Assembly: GCA_032988165.1 (NCBI GenBank)
Contig: JANTQF010000063.1
Coordinates: 1-64,000, forward strand
Direction of reading: 5' to 3'
Source of the DNA: Emmonsiellopsis sp. PD_33
Taxonomy: Eukaryota; Ascomycota; Eurotiomycetes; Onygenales; Ajellomycetaceae
Length of the DNA stretch: 64,000 nt
Position 1 is the stretch's first letter; the number at the start of each line of letters is the position of its first letter. The position numbers and the translations under genes are program-made. A model generated the notes under the pieces. It was not told where the DNA came from. It saw only the letters and a list, made by a program, of their open reading frames with translations, and made no database searches. Positions 22,337-33,799 of this stretch are shown piece by piece.

Positions 22337-23429
22337 AAAACCCAGCTGATGGCTTACTTGCCCTCAATCTTTATCCCCATGTATCCCCTGATCTATTTTC
22401 GTATGGTATGTGGAGTTTTTGGAATTTGAGACCCAGTCGGTCCTGTAGCTAGTTAATGCATCTAGCCCCTTTTCATTCATTTTACTTAATATTTCACATT
22501 TCATCTCTCTTCTCCCCTCTCTCCTTAATTATATAAGAAAATGGTTTAAATAAAAAGCAAAATGTTACAATAGTATAACCTCACATGAGATTACATGGAC
22601 TCCCCCTGGGGCCATTAAGATGTTAGCCATTCATAGCAAGGGAGAGTAAGGGGGTGAAGAAAAGAAGTTAGGGAAGTAAGTATAAGTGAGCCCATACTGC
22701 TTGTCCATGGGAATCGATTTTCCTAAAAGCGAGAAAAGCCCCTGAGTTAAACTGCAACCACACCGACTAGTCAGCTTAACCTGTCCTACCTTGCAAGCCC
22801 ATCCATCCATATCAAGCTATATACATATATATATATATATATTAATAAAGACAAAGAACAATAAAGAAGAAACAGACTGACAACTCTCTGTTGCTTCGTT
22901 TATCTATCCAAGTAATTGATTGATTGATTGCTTGATTGATTGATGGTCATAATCGTCCCGTTTCAAATATACGCCCCTGTCACGGACTAAGGAAAGGGAT
23001 AAGAAAAATCGACGAGGAAAAAGAAGAGAGGAGAGAGAAGAGAGAAGAGAGAAGAGAGGAATGGAAAAGTATACTGCATGAGAGAGATAGTGGATATCCA
23101 GACCACACCACGCCATACAGAATGGGTATGGGACGAGGAGAAGAGCAGAGCAGAGAAGACGGATGATATAGGCAGGTAGGTAGGTAGGTAGGTGTAGGCT
23201 AGCAAGAACGCGAGGAGGATATTTTAGCGGGATAAGAAGTAAGAAAGACGCAAAGGAACGATCAATAGAGCAAAGCAAAAGCAAGCCAGAAGGTATTGGT
23301 GGATGGATGAATGAATCCAACAGACTAGAAATAGAACAAAAAAAAAGGGGGAGAAGTTCGGCCAATCCAATCCAATCCAATCCACCCAACAGTTAGCAGT
23401 TAACTTAAGTTATATACTTGTCTTTCTTT
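22337..23429. other. Intergenic with several microsatellites
   Basis: No supportable gene. Simple repeats are frequent: (AT)n near 22,824-22,842, TTGA/TGAT-type repeats at 22,913-22,944, a GAGAGAA purine run at about 23,020-23,060, (GGTA)n at about 23,173-23,192 and (AATCC)n at about 23,362-23,384. The purine run makes the minus strand look like a long hydrophobic frame (22,904-23,389), which I reject. The right end is the 3' UTR of the lectin gene. Confidence 0.55.
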
Positions 23430-24847
23430 TCAAAACCTCCCCCGCTGATTCGCCCTATAAGCCGTGAACCCCGCATACGCTCCGACCACGACAGCAAAGA
23501 ACACCAGGACCTTAAACAAGAACCACATCCACGAGCCGGACTCCTTTTCGTAGTTCTTCGTCTTGCTCTTCTTGTTCTTGCTCCTGTCCTTATTCCCCTT
23601 ACTGCTGCCCGAACCGGTGCCAGCGGACCCGGACCTCTGATCTGCACCCAGCTGCTTATATAGCGACCAGGTGTCGACGGAGATGATGTCATGGTTATCG
23701 CTGAGCTCGCCGGTTTCGGCAGAGAAGCCGAGGTAGGCGACGGTGGGGATGTTGATGGACTGGTCGTCGGAGGCTTCGATGGTGAAGCATTGCGTCCAGG
23801 AGTGGTCGGATTTGTACTGTAGGTCGAGCGAGAGGGATTTGTCTTGGAAGTAGGTTAGGCGGGCTTTGGTGGGGATGGATGCGCCGCGGAGACCTCGGGC
23901 CTGGAACTACATTAGTAGTGGTCGAGAAAGGGAGGAGGGGAAGAACATACTGAGCATCCTGCAAGTTCATTTGCTTTGCCGTCATGCGCCTGGTCATACT
24001 CCGTCTTCCCGTCGCCCATCATAGCCATGACGAAGGGGAAAGCGACGGAGGGGCGGCTATTCTTGTACGTATCGAAGAAGATACCCAGTCCTTCAAATTT
24101 ATCCGCAGATCCAAAGACGGGACCCTTAGTTCCGCGTTGTTTGGTAAGCCACATCGCAAAGCCGTCGCCATGAAGATTGCCTTCGCCATGGATACTGAAT
24201 TCAACCTCGACCTAGACAGGAGTCAGAGCATGCGCGCAGCGAAGCATGTATCATTTCGTAGATAGGGCACTGACCTGCCAATTCGTCGCAGTGAGCGGGA
24301 CGCGCGAAAATAACCATCCCTGCCGCGATTGGCGGTCCGGAGTGAGGCGAATATATCTAGGTAGGCAGCCTACGTTAACACCATTCAAATATAGGCACAC
24401 GGATAGCGGACGAGCTATATGTAAGCTACAAACTCGGCATGCCGCCCGGGGTGTAACATACCGATCCGCGCGAATAACCGTATCTCCACCAAATTCAAAC
24501 CAGCGATTTTCCATATCAGAATCTAAATAAGGCTGCACACATGCGGGATGGCGTCAATTGACCACGTTTCACTCCCAACTACCACCGTAGATATATATAT
24601 ATATATATCGTATATCGATTGTCTAACGTACCGGAGATAGGGAATACGCCTTCATCTAAAACGCGGGGGAAAAAACCCACAGTCAGCACAGAGGCCCTCC
24701 CAAACAAAGTGGAAGCGGGGGGGGACATACGGGAACCCTCTTAATATCCGGATTATTCTCAAAATCATTCTCATCCTGGGCATGAACGACGCCCAGGCCC
24801 AGGCCGAGCACCCATAGCCATAGGCACGCGAGCAATCGTAACAGCAT
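23430..24847 (-). CDS. L-type (legume-like) lectin cargo receptor, VIP36/ERGIC-53/Emp47-type, 341 aa (six exons)
   Basis: The model is complement(join(23430..23900,23951..24211,24275..24356,24462..24532,24632..24655,24731..24847)); all junctions keep phase and most donors are GTATGT or GTACGT. Residues 1-23 are a signal peptide (hydrophobic LWLWVLGLGLGVV). The lectin domain follows (~40-270), with PYLDSDMENRWFEFGGDTV, GWLFSRVPLTATNW, GDGFAMWLTKQRG, FGSADKFEGLGIFFDTYKN, AMMGDGKTEYD and the conserved GCSARGLR and FSAETGELSDNHDI blocks. A basic linker leads to one membrane segment (WFLFKVLVFFAVVVGAYAGF). The cytosolic tail is short and ends RGRF. Such proteins recycle between ER and Golgi and carry mannose-type glycoproteins. 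A terminal dilysine is not seen. This is the last intact gene before the mutated repeat block. Confidence 0.93.
24590..24608. repeat. (AT)n microsatellite inside a lectin-gene intron
   Basis: An uninterrupted AT run lies in the intron between exons 2 and 3 of the lectin gene. Confidence 0.8.
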
Positions 24848-25289
24848 TGTTCGTCGGTTCGGTCGTCAGAATGCGGAGGCGGGTGGGGGAATTGATGCGG
24901 AGGTTAAAAGGAACGGGGTAAAAGGAAAAAGGAAATAAAAGGGAAAAGGACTGTGAGAGCTTTTCGTCAGGGGGGGGTTCGTGTCACCGGGACATCAGCA
25001 AGATCAAAATAATTAACTGGGGGCTATCCGCCCAAGGTGTCCTGCGCGGGCTAGCTATGATGTAGTTGGCAGGTTGAGGGAGTAAATATACGGGGGGAAA
25101 TCAGAAAGAGTGGCTGGGCATAGAACGCATTGAGCAGTGCGGAGTAGCCTGAGAGAGTAAATAATATAGAAAAAGAAACCCGCTGCAAACAGGGCGAAGG
25201 AGACAGACAGTCAAGAAGAAGCAGACGTTGAAGTTGTCGAGATGTGCAGTCGCCGTCTCTCAATCTGTCCACTTCGCGCCGAGCAGAGG
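24848..25289. promoter_or_regulatory. Upstream region of the lectin gene, up to the repeat boundary
   Basis: On the minus strand this is the lectin promoter and leader, with C/T-rich tracts (for example the complement of 24,905-24,955). Normal CpG frequency persists up to the cluster CGCGCCG at 25,275-25,281; after that CpG virtually disappears. The boundary is therefore only ~430 bp from the lectin start codon. Confidence 0.5.
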
Positions 25290-25639
25290 GCTGGCATTTA
25301 GTGTTCTTGCCATTTTATCTTGCCACTTTATCTGGATCTGCCATCCAACACTGCAGCTTCCACATTAGCCTACCTAGCAGAGCAGTTTGTTTATTTATCC
25401 CCCAAAGGTAGTCTAGTTTTCCTTTTTCTAGCAGAATGAAGCTCTTGATCAGAACTGAATCCATCATCTCATGATATAATATCAAATCCTACCCTAGAGC
25501 AAACCTAAGCCAAGATCATATAGCAGCACTACACTAGGCCAGAGCTGACTAGGATAAGGAAACATTTCACTGGTACTCACATCTCAGAACACTGATCTGA
25601 GCCTCTCATCTTACTATCATCAAACATCCTATCATACAT
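25290..25639. other. Left margin of the repeat block, unassigned
   Basis: This stretch has the AT-rich, CpG-free composition of the repeat block but no coding trace I can recognise. It should contain the 5' end of the outer element. I could not match it to sequence near the outer element's right end, so no long terminal repeat is demonstrated. Confidence 0.4.
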
Positions 25640-27814
25640 CAGTTAGATGCAATGTGATATGAGATAGAGACCTCAAGCTGTCAAAGCTAGCTGAGCAAGC
25701 TGAGCAAGTCATAAGGTAGCTGGAGATTAAGGCTGTAATAGAGTAGATAAGACTCTAAGCTTAATAATGTTAGTATTACTTTATAGTACAATCTAAAGAG
25801 TCAGTACAACTCAAAGATCAGATAGAAATGAACATTATAGAAGCAGAACCTACACACAAGCTATGAAGACAAGTATATACTAAGCTAGTAGATGAAAAGA
25901 TATTAGTATCACTATATGAATGAGGATAACAATTCAAGCACACTATAAAGGCTAACAAGCTAACTAATCTAATAAATATCTATAATTACTCTAAGAATAA
26001 GATTTGGAATTAGCAGTAAGAATAATTAAAATATAAATCTTAGATTTAGAAATTAATAAGAGAGTAATATCAGTAATGAGGTAGAAATTACATCTAGAGA
26101 ACTATCTTTCTTCTGACCATCAAGAAAGAATTCAATCTACTAGAACAGATATACTAGTCTGTACCAGCTAAACTTCTATATGATAGAATAATTTAGTGGC
26201 AAAGGAAACCAATCTGCAGTAAGATGATTGAGAAAGTTAGACTGAAATATAAAGAATCTAAAGGTAAATAAATAGATTCTAGTAATAGACTATTTTCATA
26301 CTATAGACCTACTTCTAGTTGAAGATGTAGAAATATAGGTACTTAATAATTCTATAGCCTATATATAGTTGCAGAATCCTTTAGAGGCAAACTGAGAGAA
26401 ATTTATTAAAGCTTTTAAGAAATGATTTCCAGAGAAAGTTTATCAGTATAAGATATACTTTGAATAGGAGATAAGCAATCTGAAGCAAGGCCTGAAGAAG
26501 AGTCTTAAGAAATACTATAATAAAGGTCAGAAAGTCCTAGTTAAACTTAAGCTAGTAGAACTAAATGAGGTGAATCAGATAATCTCAGCCCAAGCCTACC
26601 TATTAGAGATAATAGTATAAATCTGGGTAAAAGGCCTAGCTGACCCCAATCTTTATTATCACTTGATGATGAACTGAGTAACTAATATGATATCATTAAG
26701 GAAACTATACCTAACAGTAAAGAGTCATCAGAAGGCTGAGGAAGAGTATCAGAGAGACTAATAGAAGAGGTAGTAGAAGCTCAAGCTGAAATACTATAAG
26801 AGAATAATGGAGGAAAATCTCAACCCTGCTAGACTTCAGAAAGTTTAAGTTATATTTACTATCTTAATAGTAAAAGGAGACAGCAAATAGAACTTAATAG
26901 TAATTAAAGATCTTCTAGCTCAGCTCAGCTAGGTAAAGCCTCTACCAACCTAAGCCTCATAAAGAGGGCTAAATCAAGATGAGCAAGCTTAAGGTGCTAA
27001 CCTCAACTTCATATCTTTAGAGTAGAAACCTCAAAATAGTATAATCCTAACTGCACAGTTTAACTTAATTAATAACTTCATTAATGATATATATATCTGG
27101 AATAAGAATAGTATAAAACTACTATATATAAATTACAGCAAACTAGATTATACCTCTACTAATTACTGAGGCCTAGTACTATTATATCAGGAGAGAAAGA
27201 TCCTATGAAATATAATGTTTAGAGAAAGTAGAAACTATTCCAACTCAGAGGTTAGAGAGAGAATAGAATAAATCCTAATTACTCCTCAGATAATTAAAGC
27301 TAATACCTCAGCTACTTTAAATCCAACTATACTACCACTAACCTCAGCTAGTGAAATCATAAATGCCCAGGTTAGTTTAGTCCTAGCTGGAGTCTCAGGA
27401 CTCAGTTTGCATGAGGATTTAGTTCCACTTGAAGTAAAATATAGACAGGCTATCCTAGGAGAAGAAAGCTGAGCCAACAAGAGAGCTCAGCAAGCAAGTG
27501 AGGAGAAAGTACATAAAACTCTAAGATCTAAATTATACATAGCTACTCAAAAGGAGATAGGAGAACCATTGGAGGAGCAGCAGTTTAGAATAAAATTAAG
27601 ATAGTATTAAGTAGAGCTCAATCTAATTAAAGATCAGTAAGAAGATAAGGGTGATATAAAACATCTAATATTAGTTAAGAAGATTCTCAAGTCATGCAAG
27701 CTCAACATTAGCATGCAAGATCTATTAGCTTGATCCTCTGCAATCTATTAGAAAGTTAAAAGGCTAGCCACCTATAAGGCTTCTAAGAAGAAGAAGGGCA
27801 AGCAACTTCAGGCT

Positions 27815-28330
27815 AGACTGGCTGCTGGGACCAGGTAAATATATATATACTTACCTGGTCACTCATTTTTCATTAATAGTTAGTCCCATTTCATGCATGT
27901 TTTATCACTTTTCCTGCATGGTCCCATTTGATCTCACAGGCATAAAACCAAACCAGACCAAACCAAACAGGACCATGTAGTTTAGTCCCATTATAAACTA
28001 AAATATTTTATATTTTAAATAAGTTAAAATGTGTTTTAAATGACTTTTTAAAACTAGGAAATTTTTAATCCAATTTTCACCCTGGAAATCTAGGAAAATT
28101 CCCTAAAAAGTAGACTAAAAATAGTAGTTTTTTGCCAAGAAATGCCAAGAAGTGACATGGAAGTATCATGGAATAATCCTAGTCATGTTTGGTCCCATTT
28201 TAAATTGAAAAGGTTAGTCATTTTACCTGTTTTAAAATTTAAAATCATGTTTTAGTCACTCATGTGTGACTAAAACCAAACCAAACCAAACTAAACATGC
28301 ATGAAAATTCATGGTCTCAGCGGCCAGCCT
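27815..28330. mobile_element. 516-bp non-autonomous DNA transposon with 19-bp TIRs and 10-bp target duplication (MULE-like MITE)
   Basis: The termini are inverted repeats: 27,815-27,833 reads AGACTGGCTGCTGGGACCA, and the complement of 28,312-28,330 reads AGGCTGGCCGCTGAGACCA (16 of 19 identical, all three differences transitions). The element is flanked by an exact 10-bp duplication, ACTTCAGGCT (27,805-27,814 and 28,331-28,340). Removing the element and one duplicate restores the outer element's frame (KGKQLQA then IKTVV). The interior is non-coding and has repeated TAGTCCCATT/GGTCCCATTT and AAACCAAACC motifs, plus a 10-bp-arm hairpin next to the left end. A target duplication of 9-11 bp is characteristic of Mutator-like elements; the family assignment is inferred from that length. 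Confidence 0.8.
27829..27860. repeat. Perfect 10-bp-arm hairpin at the left end of the DNA element
   Basis: GACCAGGTAA at 27,829-27,838 is the exact reverse complement of TTACCTGGTC at 27,851-27,860, with a 12-nt TA-rich loop. A smaller fold (CATGAA/TTCATG) lies near the right end at 28,300-28,313. Confidence 0.85.
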
Positions 28331-29876
28331 ACTTCAGGCTATTAAGACAGTAGTAATAGTACAGCTAAAGACAGTTAGATTTATAGATTCAGAAGATTAG
28401 GATGTAATGTTAGTATATATCTACTTAGTTATTATAGATACTCATATTCATCTCATTTTAAAGCTTATAATGAATGATAAGGCATTTTACATCTCAGCTC
28501 AAGTGAAGACAGTTAGAGGAGAAACCTTAGCCTTATAAAGAAGTTAAATCTAAGCTAATTAAGGGTCAGATATATTACTTGTAATAATGCAGTTAGTAGT
28601 TCTACTAGGCTTAACCTCAGTGTGCCTGGAAAAGAAAGAATTTCAAGGAATGAGCATGTAGACTGTAAATGAAAAGGATATCTAACTACAGTACATAATG
28701 AAGGTAGATATTAAAGTAGAAGATATATGAAGAAAAGTAATCTACTTCATTGCTCTAAATGCAGCTGTGCTACCATCAATTATGAATAATCTCCTCCTAG
28801 GTTTACCTTAACTATGATTAGTTAATATTGGGATAGAAGTCTACTAATCAACTCTAATTGTAGGAAATAATAGTAAAGAAGAGACATCAATGACAGTTAG
28901 AGGCTTAGAGATGATGATAGTCAGTGAATATAGCACACTGCTGATGCTAAAGAGATTAGCTAATATAAAAGTAAATAATGAAGTTAATTCTAGTAATAAG
29001 GAGGAATTAACTTAGACTGACTTAGAGGAGGATGAGTCTAATGATGAATCAGAAGATATTTTTAAGTAATTCTAGACAGAACATTAAACTACCTGATATT
29101 AGATATAGTCACCCAATCTGAGTAGAGATAATAGCTGTTACCATGCCTAGCCAATTAAAGAGAGAATATGAGAGTTACCCTATGAATACATTTAGTTGTG
29201 CTAGTTGTTATAAAGGTACTGAAGACAGCAATTTTCTGGTTAGCTAATAAGTCACTTATTATATAGAAGATTACATTGAAAACACTGTTAACTTATTCTT
29301 ATAGGAATTAGAGGCATGGGTAATAGAAGCAGCCTTTAAGCTAGAATCATTATTACCAGATAATCTAAGACTAAAGGTCTTTAAGCTACTGTATTTTTAC
29401 TGACATCTTAATGCTACAGACTTAGGGTCAATTCTGACCACTAATCTAATAATATATTGAGTATGATCTATTCCAGGACTGAAACTCTATAATTATAAAA
29501 AATAGAAATACTATACACCTATCTGCAAGTAGTAGATGTACAAGATAATTCAGAAAGAAATGAATATAGGAATTTATAAGCTTATAGTTAGAGGAGGATA
29601 AGGAAAGCTATCCTCCTAGAATGTTAAAGTTATGCTAGTAGATAAAATGATTGATACATCACTAGATGCAGAGCTATAATTAACCTTAAACTACTCTAAT
29701 ATACTTGAGGTTCTGCCTGGATCAAAAATGCAGCTAACCAGTTAAGTATATAATTACCTATTAATACTAAGGCATAAAACCTATCTAGTAATAAATATTA
29801 AGTATAGCTATTTTATCATTAACATTCACCTAGATGATCAGCACTATCTAGCCTTCATAATTTCTGATTTAGAATA

Positions 29877-30037
29877 TATGATTGGGAAAACTTGAGATAA
29901 AAATGTTGTGTAAAATAAGATTGCATTCTCTATGTTTCTAGACTATCTATGGCTATTTATACTATAAGGCCTGACTAAGCTATGTAGGTGACTAAGCATC
30001 ATGGATATTCCATGGTGTGAAGCATGCATGTATAACA
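29877..30037 (-). repeat. 3' LTR of the chromodomain element
   Basis: 161 bp, matching the copy at 40,791-40,951 with scattered transitions. In element orientation it begins TGTTATACATGC. The outer end reads AATCATA, where CACA or CA may have mutated to ATA in both copies. Confidence 0.85.
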
Positions 30038-30055
30038 AGTAGCCCCTTTCAGAAA
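30038..30055 (-). other. Polypurine tract next to the 3' LTR
   Basis: On the minus strand the sequence CTGAAAGGGGCTACT directly precedes the LTR start TGTTATA. A purine-rich primer for second-strand DNA synthesis is expected exactly here. Confidence 0.6.
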
Positions 30056-30276
30056 GGCATGTGATGCCCTCATTATAGTAGTTACATATAAAATTATAGA
30101 GCAAACAAGTGAAACATAAGGTGGAATTTTGTAAAGTATAATATAATAGTGAATAATATGCCAAGTAAAAAAGAAAATATTACTCCCTATCCCTGTGGTG
30201 GTCTGCACATTATGTAGCTGAGTTATTGTAGAGTATGGAGACTGAGAGGTATCCATAATGTTAGCTCTGATTGTAG

Positions 30277-33087
30277 CTATTCCTCCTTTATGATAAATCC
30301 TTCTAGGTCCTCTTCAAGACAGTCTTCATCTATATAGCACATCTTGTAGTAGGATATTCTACATCCCTTGGTAACTGCAAGGATCTTCTTTGCTTTCTTT
30401 TCTTTAACACTAAGTAGTTCAATGAGCTATTATATGGTATGGGTGTAGGCAAGTGTGATGTCTTTCTAGAGGACTGTGTTGAGAGCTTTGAGGCTAGTGA
30501 ATAAGATTAGTATAAACTTAACTGAGTAATTATGGGTGTATCTGATGAGTCCATTAATAGCTGTATGCAATTCTTTGTTAGGCAGGCCTTACATATTACT
30601 ATATTACATTTCTATGCCAGACCACTTATCTAGTATTACTATGATGTTTGCAGGTTCTATGTTGTACAGGTACATTAATTGTAGTGCTACCTTAAGGTTA
30701 TCTAGTATGTCTGAGAGTTTTTCTAGTGTTATTACTAGTTTCTGTAACCACTCAATCTCCTATCTAATTTACTATGTTATCATCTTTTTGATTATATAGA
30801 ATAATATTCCTTTTTTGTTCCAGTGACCTGCCAGGGTGTCTGTGTTGTCCTTGCTGATTTTGCACAGCTAAGCTATATACTGTACTACTTGTGTGTGATC
30901 TTTATTAGCCTTAAGGCTCTCTAATAAAATCTTTTCTTAATGAGGTATAATTTCTCCTACTACTTCTTAGTGGTTGATGAGGTTTTTAATTGCTTTCTAT
31001 CTGATATTAATATCTATAAACACAATGTGATTATATGAAACATCTAGATTGATTCATTGCTGAATAAGGTCTATAGCTTTTTTGAGCTATATATTACCTA
31101 ACATGATAACTACCTTAACTGCTTATTTAACTTTGAGAGAGTAAAGCTGCAGAATCTCCTATATGAGGAGAGGGCTGAGTAAGTCTTCTTGAATTTTACT
31201 GCTGAGCTTCTTCTGATTGAGCTGTTGATTCTGAGGCTTAAAGATATTATTAGTGTTAATATCATTAAGTTTCTGTAGGGCTCTTTGCAGTTGCCTATCC
31301 ATCATAATAAACATGTTATGAAATGTAGTGCTAGATATGTATAGTGTTTTAGTTATAGCCTCTACCTTATATTACTTTAGCTGGTGTAGTTTCATGATGT
31401 ATTTGATGGTGTCTTTGTGAATGCATATATCTTTATTAGTGGTGTTAGAGATCCTAGTCATATAGGTATTCTCTATGAGATTATTAAGTTACTTCTCCTA
31501 TTATTTCATAATGTCTTTAGCTATATGATGTAGTTTCTAGTCACTTATAGCAACCATCTTATTGTATAGGGTGCCTGTAGATTTCCAGTCATCTATTATA
31601 TTGCATGCTGGCTGTGCTTTCATACTGCATAGAGTTATGACATATTGGACTACTTTCTTACTTCTTTTAGCAACATATAGTATGGGGATCTCTGTGACAA
31701 CTATTAAAGTCTTTATGGTAGTTTTGTGACTCTTCAGTTATAGAGATGAAGTTTTATTGTGAGTCTAATGATTATCTAAGGAAGTACTGATGCTGATGAA
31801 ATTATTCTTACTGATATATCCTTCATTATTAATGTTCTCTAGCATGTCTGCTGATCTATTAGTTATAATCTGATCATCATTTTATAGATGTTTAAGGATC
31901 TTAACCTCTATATAATCAAGTCTCTATGTTAGAATGTATGTTGCAGAAAGATGTCTGATGTGAAAGGATTAAGTTTGCTTGATTTACTTCTAATGATTCT
32001 GGTGGTGGAGATTATTTATAATGTTTGTAATGTCTTGCTTAGTTGTGCCTGATGGGAAGATTATAGTGTTCTAGTATTCCTATTTGTTTAGTAAAATGTT
32101 GATTTCCCAGTTTTGCACTATGACTCTTCAATTTTGTAGATATATATATTGCTCCTTATCTGTAATATACTTATCTACCTTATATTTACTTTGAATGTTC
32201 AGTGTGGCTTACTAATGTACTTCTCTAGTTATATATATATTATTATATCTGATCTTACTCTTGCTAAGGTATTTTCTGAGAAAATTACACACTTTGTAAC
32301 CTGAATTGTGAGAGGTATTTTAGAGGAAGATGAGTTTATTTATGTTGTTAATTATTTTCATGTTGCCAGTCTTATTATCCTTATTTTATTTATCTTTAAT
32401 TCTATTAATTGTCATTTCAATTTTAATCTTCAGGTGTTCTATTTGAGGCTCTGGTGGGGATTCTTTCAGCTCAGAGTCTTGGAAGTTTCAGCTCTTTCCT
32501 GAGTCCACACATATTTTTAGGATCAAAAATTATAAAGCATTTCTAATAATGAAAGATACTGGAGTCATGTTTTCCTTCTCAGCCTGTCTTACTTTATAGT
32601 TTTTCAGTTGAAGAACTAGTTTGTTATCATGAAGTGTTTAATCACATCTCTAGTCTTTCAGGCCAGTGATGATGATTTGCAAAGCTAGGACTGACATTAT
32701 ATTAATAACTGTAATGAGGAATTTATGATGTTTCATATCTATAATAAGTATATCTATTTTCCAGTCTAAGTAACTCAAAGCTTTAAGTATCTATTTTACT
32801 TGCTTCTCATCTATCTTCTTATTTATCATTCTTTACTTCCCTTTTGTGTCATCAGCTCTACCTGCAGGGGAGCTATTACTAATGTTGAGATCTATGAGGT
32901 TCATTATACTGATTAGAAAGTTAATAGCTGTCTGAAGTGTCTAGTGTCTCTTTCTGAGAGTTTTTACTGATGTAAGAGGTACACCAGTAGATTCATATTA
33001 CTTTATAATCTTAGATATAGAGGTATTTTTATCTTTAGCCTTCTTAGCTCCATCTTTGCCTTTATCTTTTTTGCTGTAGGGTGCCAT
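30277..33087 (-). pseudogene. Extra frame (ORF3) of the chromodomain element, 936 codons, unknown function
   Basis: A single reading frame can be followed on the minus strand from ATG at 33,087 (MAPYSKKDKGKDGAKKAKDK) to a TAG at 30,277. It is interrupted only by in-frame stops of the kind made by C-to-T or G-to-A change; I found no frameshift. The N-terminus is very Lys-rich. The rest reads as mainly helical, with acidic/basic segments such as EKLSDILDNLKVALQ, and the C-terminus is acidic (DLEGFIIKEE). Around 31,300-31,420 a stretch reading VEAITKTLYISSTTFHNMF has helix-turn-helix character. It lies downstream of integrase and chromodomain, where some elements carry an env-like gene, but no signal peptide or membrane anchor is evident. 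I do not recognise the family. Confidence 0.6.
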
Positions 33088-33799
33088 GGTGACTTTGCAT
33101 CTTATAGTATAAAGATAGGTGTGCAGGTATGCATTAATGGAAGGGGTAATTTTGGGTAGATTATATGTGTGTGAGATTGATGAAATATTATCAGTGAATT
33201 TACCATGACAATGATTGTGAATATCTATAGATTTCAAAGGCTAGGTCCTTTAATACCATGAGAAGTCTCTATGCTCAGTAAATATTTATTTCATGTCTCA
33301 TTATAAGAATGATGTTTGCCATGGAAAGTCTATAGCTTTCAGCAGATTCCTTAGTGGGATGAAGTTTATTACATGTGGTGAATAAAACATATTAGCAAAT
33401 AATGGGGTGTAGAATAACTATGGGGAAATACATGTCAGAGTTTGGGCAGACTATTAGCAAACAGTAGGATGTAAAATAACTATGGGGAAATACATGTCAG
33501 AGTTTGAGCAGACTGGTGGGATAATACTGTTATAAATGTAAGTGTGTAGGTACATGAGGATGCTATCTATACAAGCTGATGTAATAATAGAGTAATGAAG
33601 ATTCCATGAAATAAAGAATTTAATTAGGTAATAAAGATATTAATATTATGCAGAGGTATGGAATCTCTATAGCTAGTAATTGCATGTTTTTCTTTCTAAT
33701 TTATATTCTGTAAATGTTAAAGCACTTTTGGGGTTTTTTTGGGTTTTTTGGGAGGCTAGGCTGTTGCTTTTACAGGGCAGCCTCATTATAGTCTTATTG
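33088..33799 (-). other. Spacer between pol and ORF3 of the chromodomain element
   Basis: About 700 bp without a convincing coding frame. It contains a 62-bp tandem duplication and a T/G homopolymer-rich stretch at 33,729-33,752. It may hold signals for expressing the downstream frame. Confidence 0.45.
33391..33514. repeat. 62-bp tandem duplication
   Basis: Unit 1 at 33,391-33,452 and unit 2 at 33,453-33,514 both start ATTAGCAAA and end GCAGACT. They differ at a few positions, mostly transitions, so the duplication predates part of the mutation. Confidence 0.85.

Larger units (their letters stand above)
25640..29876 (+). mobile_element. Outer Ty3/gypsy-type element, part 1: gag, protease and start of RT
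   Basis: Plus-strand coding traces can be followed through frequent stops. A coiled-coil-like, Leu/Glu/Gln-rich part lies near 25,670-25,760. A basic gag-like C-terminus lies near 26,640-26,850 (ADPNLYY, then RLQKV). A protease-like stretch lies around 28,380-28,900. The start of reverse transcriptase (INIHLDDQHYLAF) lies just before 29,876, where the chromodomain element is inserted. The RT continues at 40,952. A small DNA element interrupts the gag/protease part at 27,815. Stop codons are mostly TAG and TGA in positions expected for Gln, Trp or Arg. The element is dead. Confidence 0.7.

Noticed and set aside
22904..23389. 161-codon minus-strand hydrophobic frame
   Set aside because: Caused by the purine microsatellites; composition is Leu/Ser/Phe low complexity with no start context or domain.
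33391..33514. CRISPR-like direct repeats
   Set aside because: Only two adjacent units with no spacers, in a eukaryotic retrotransposon.
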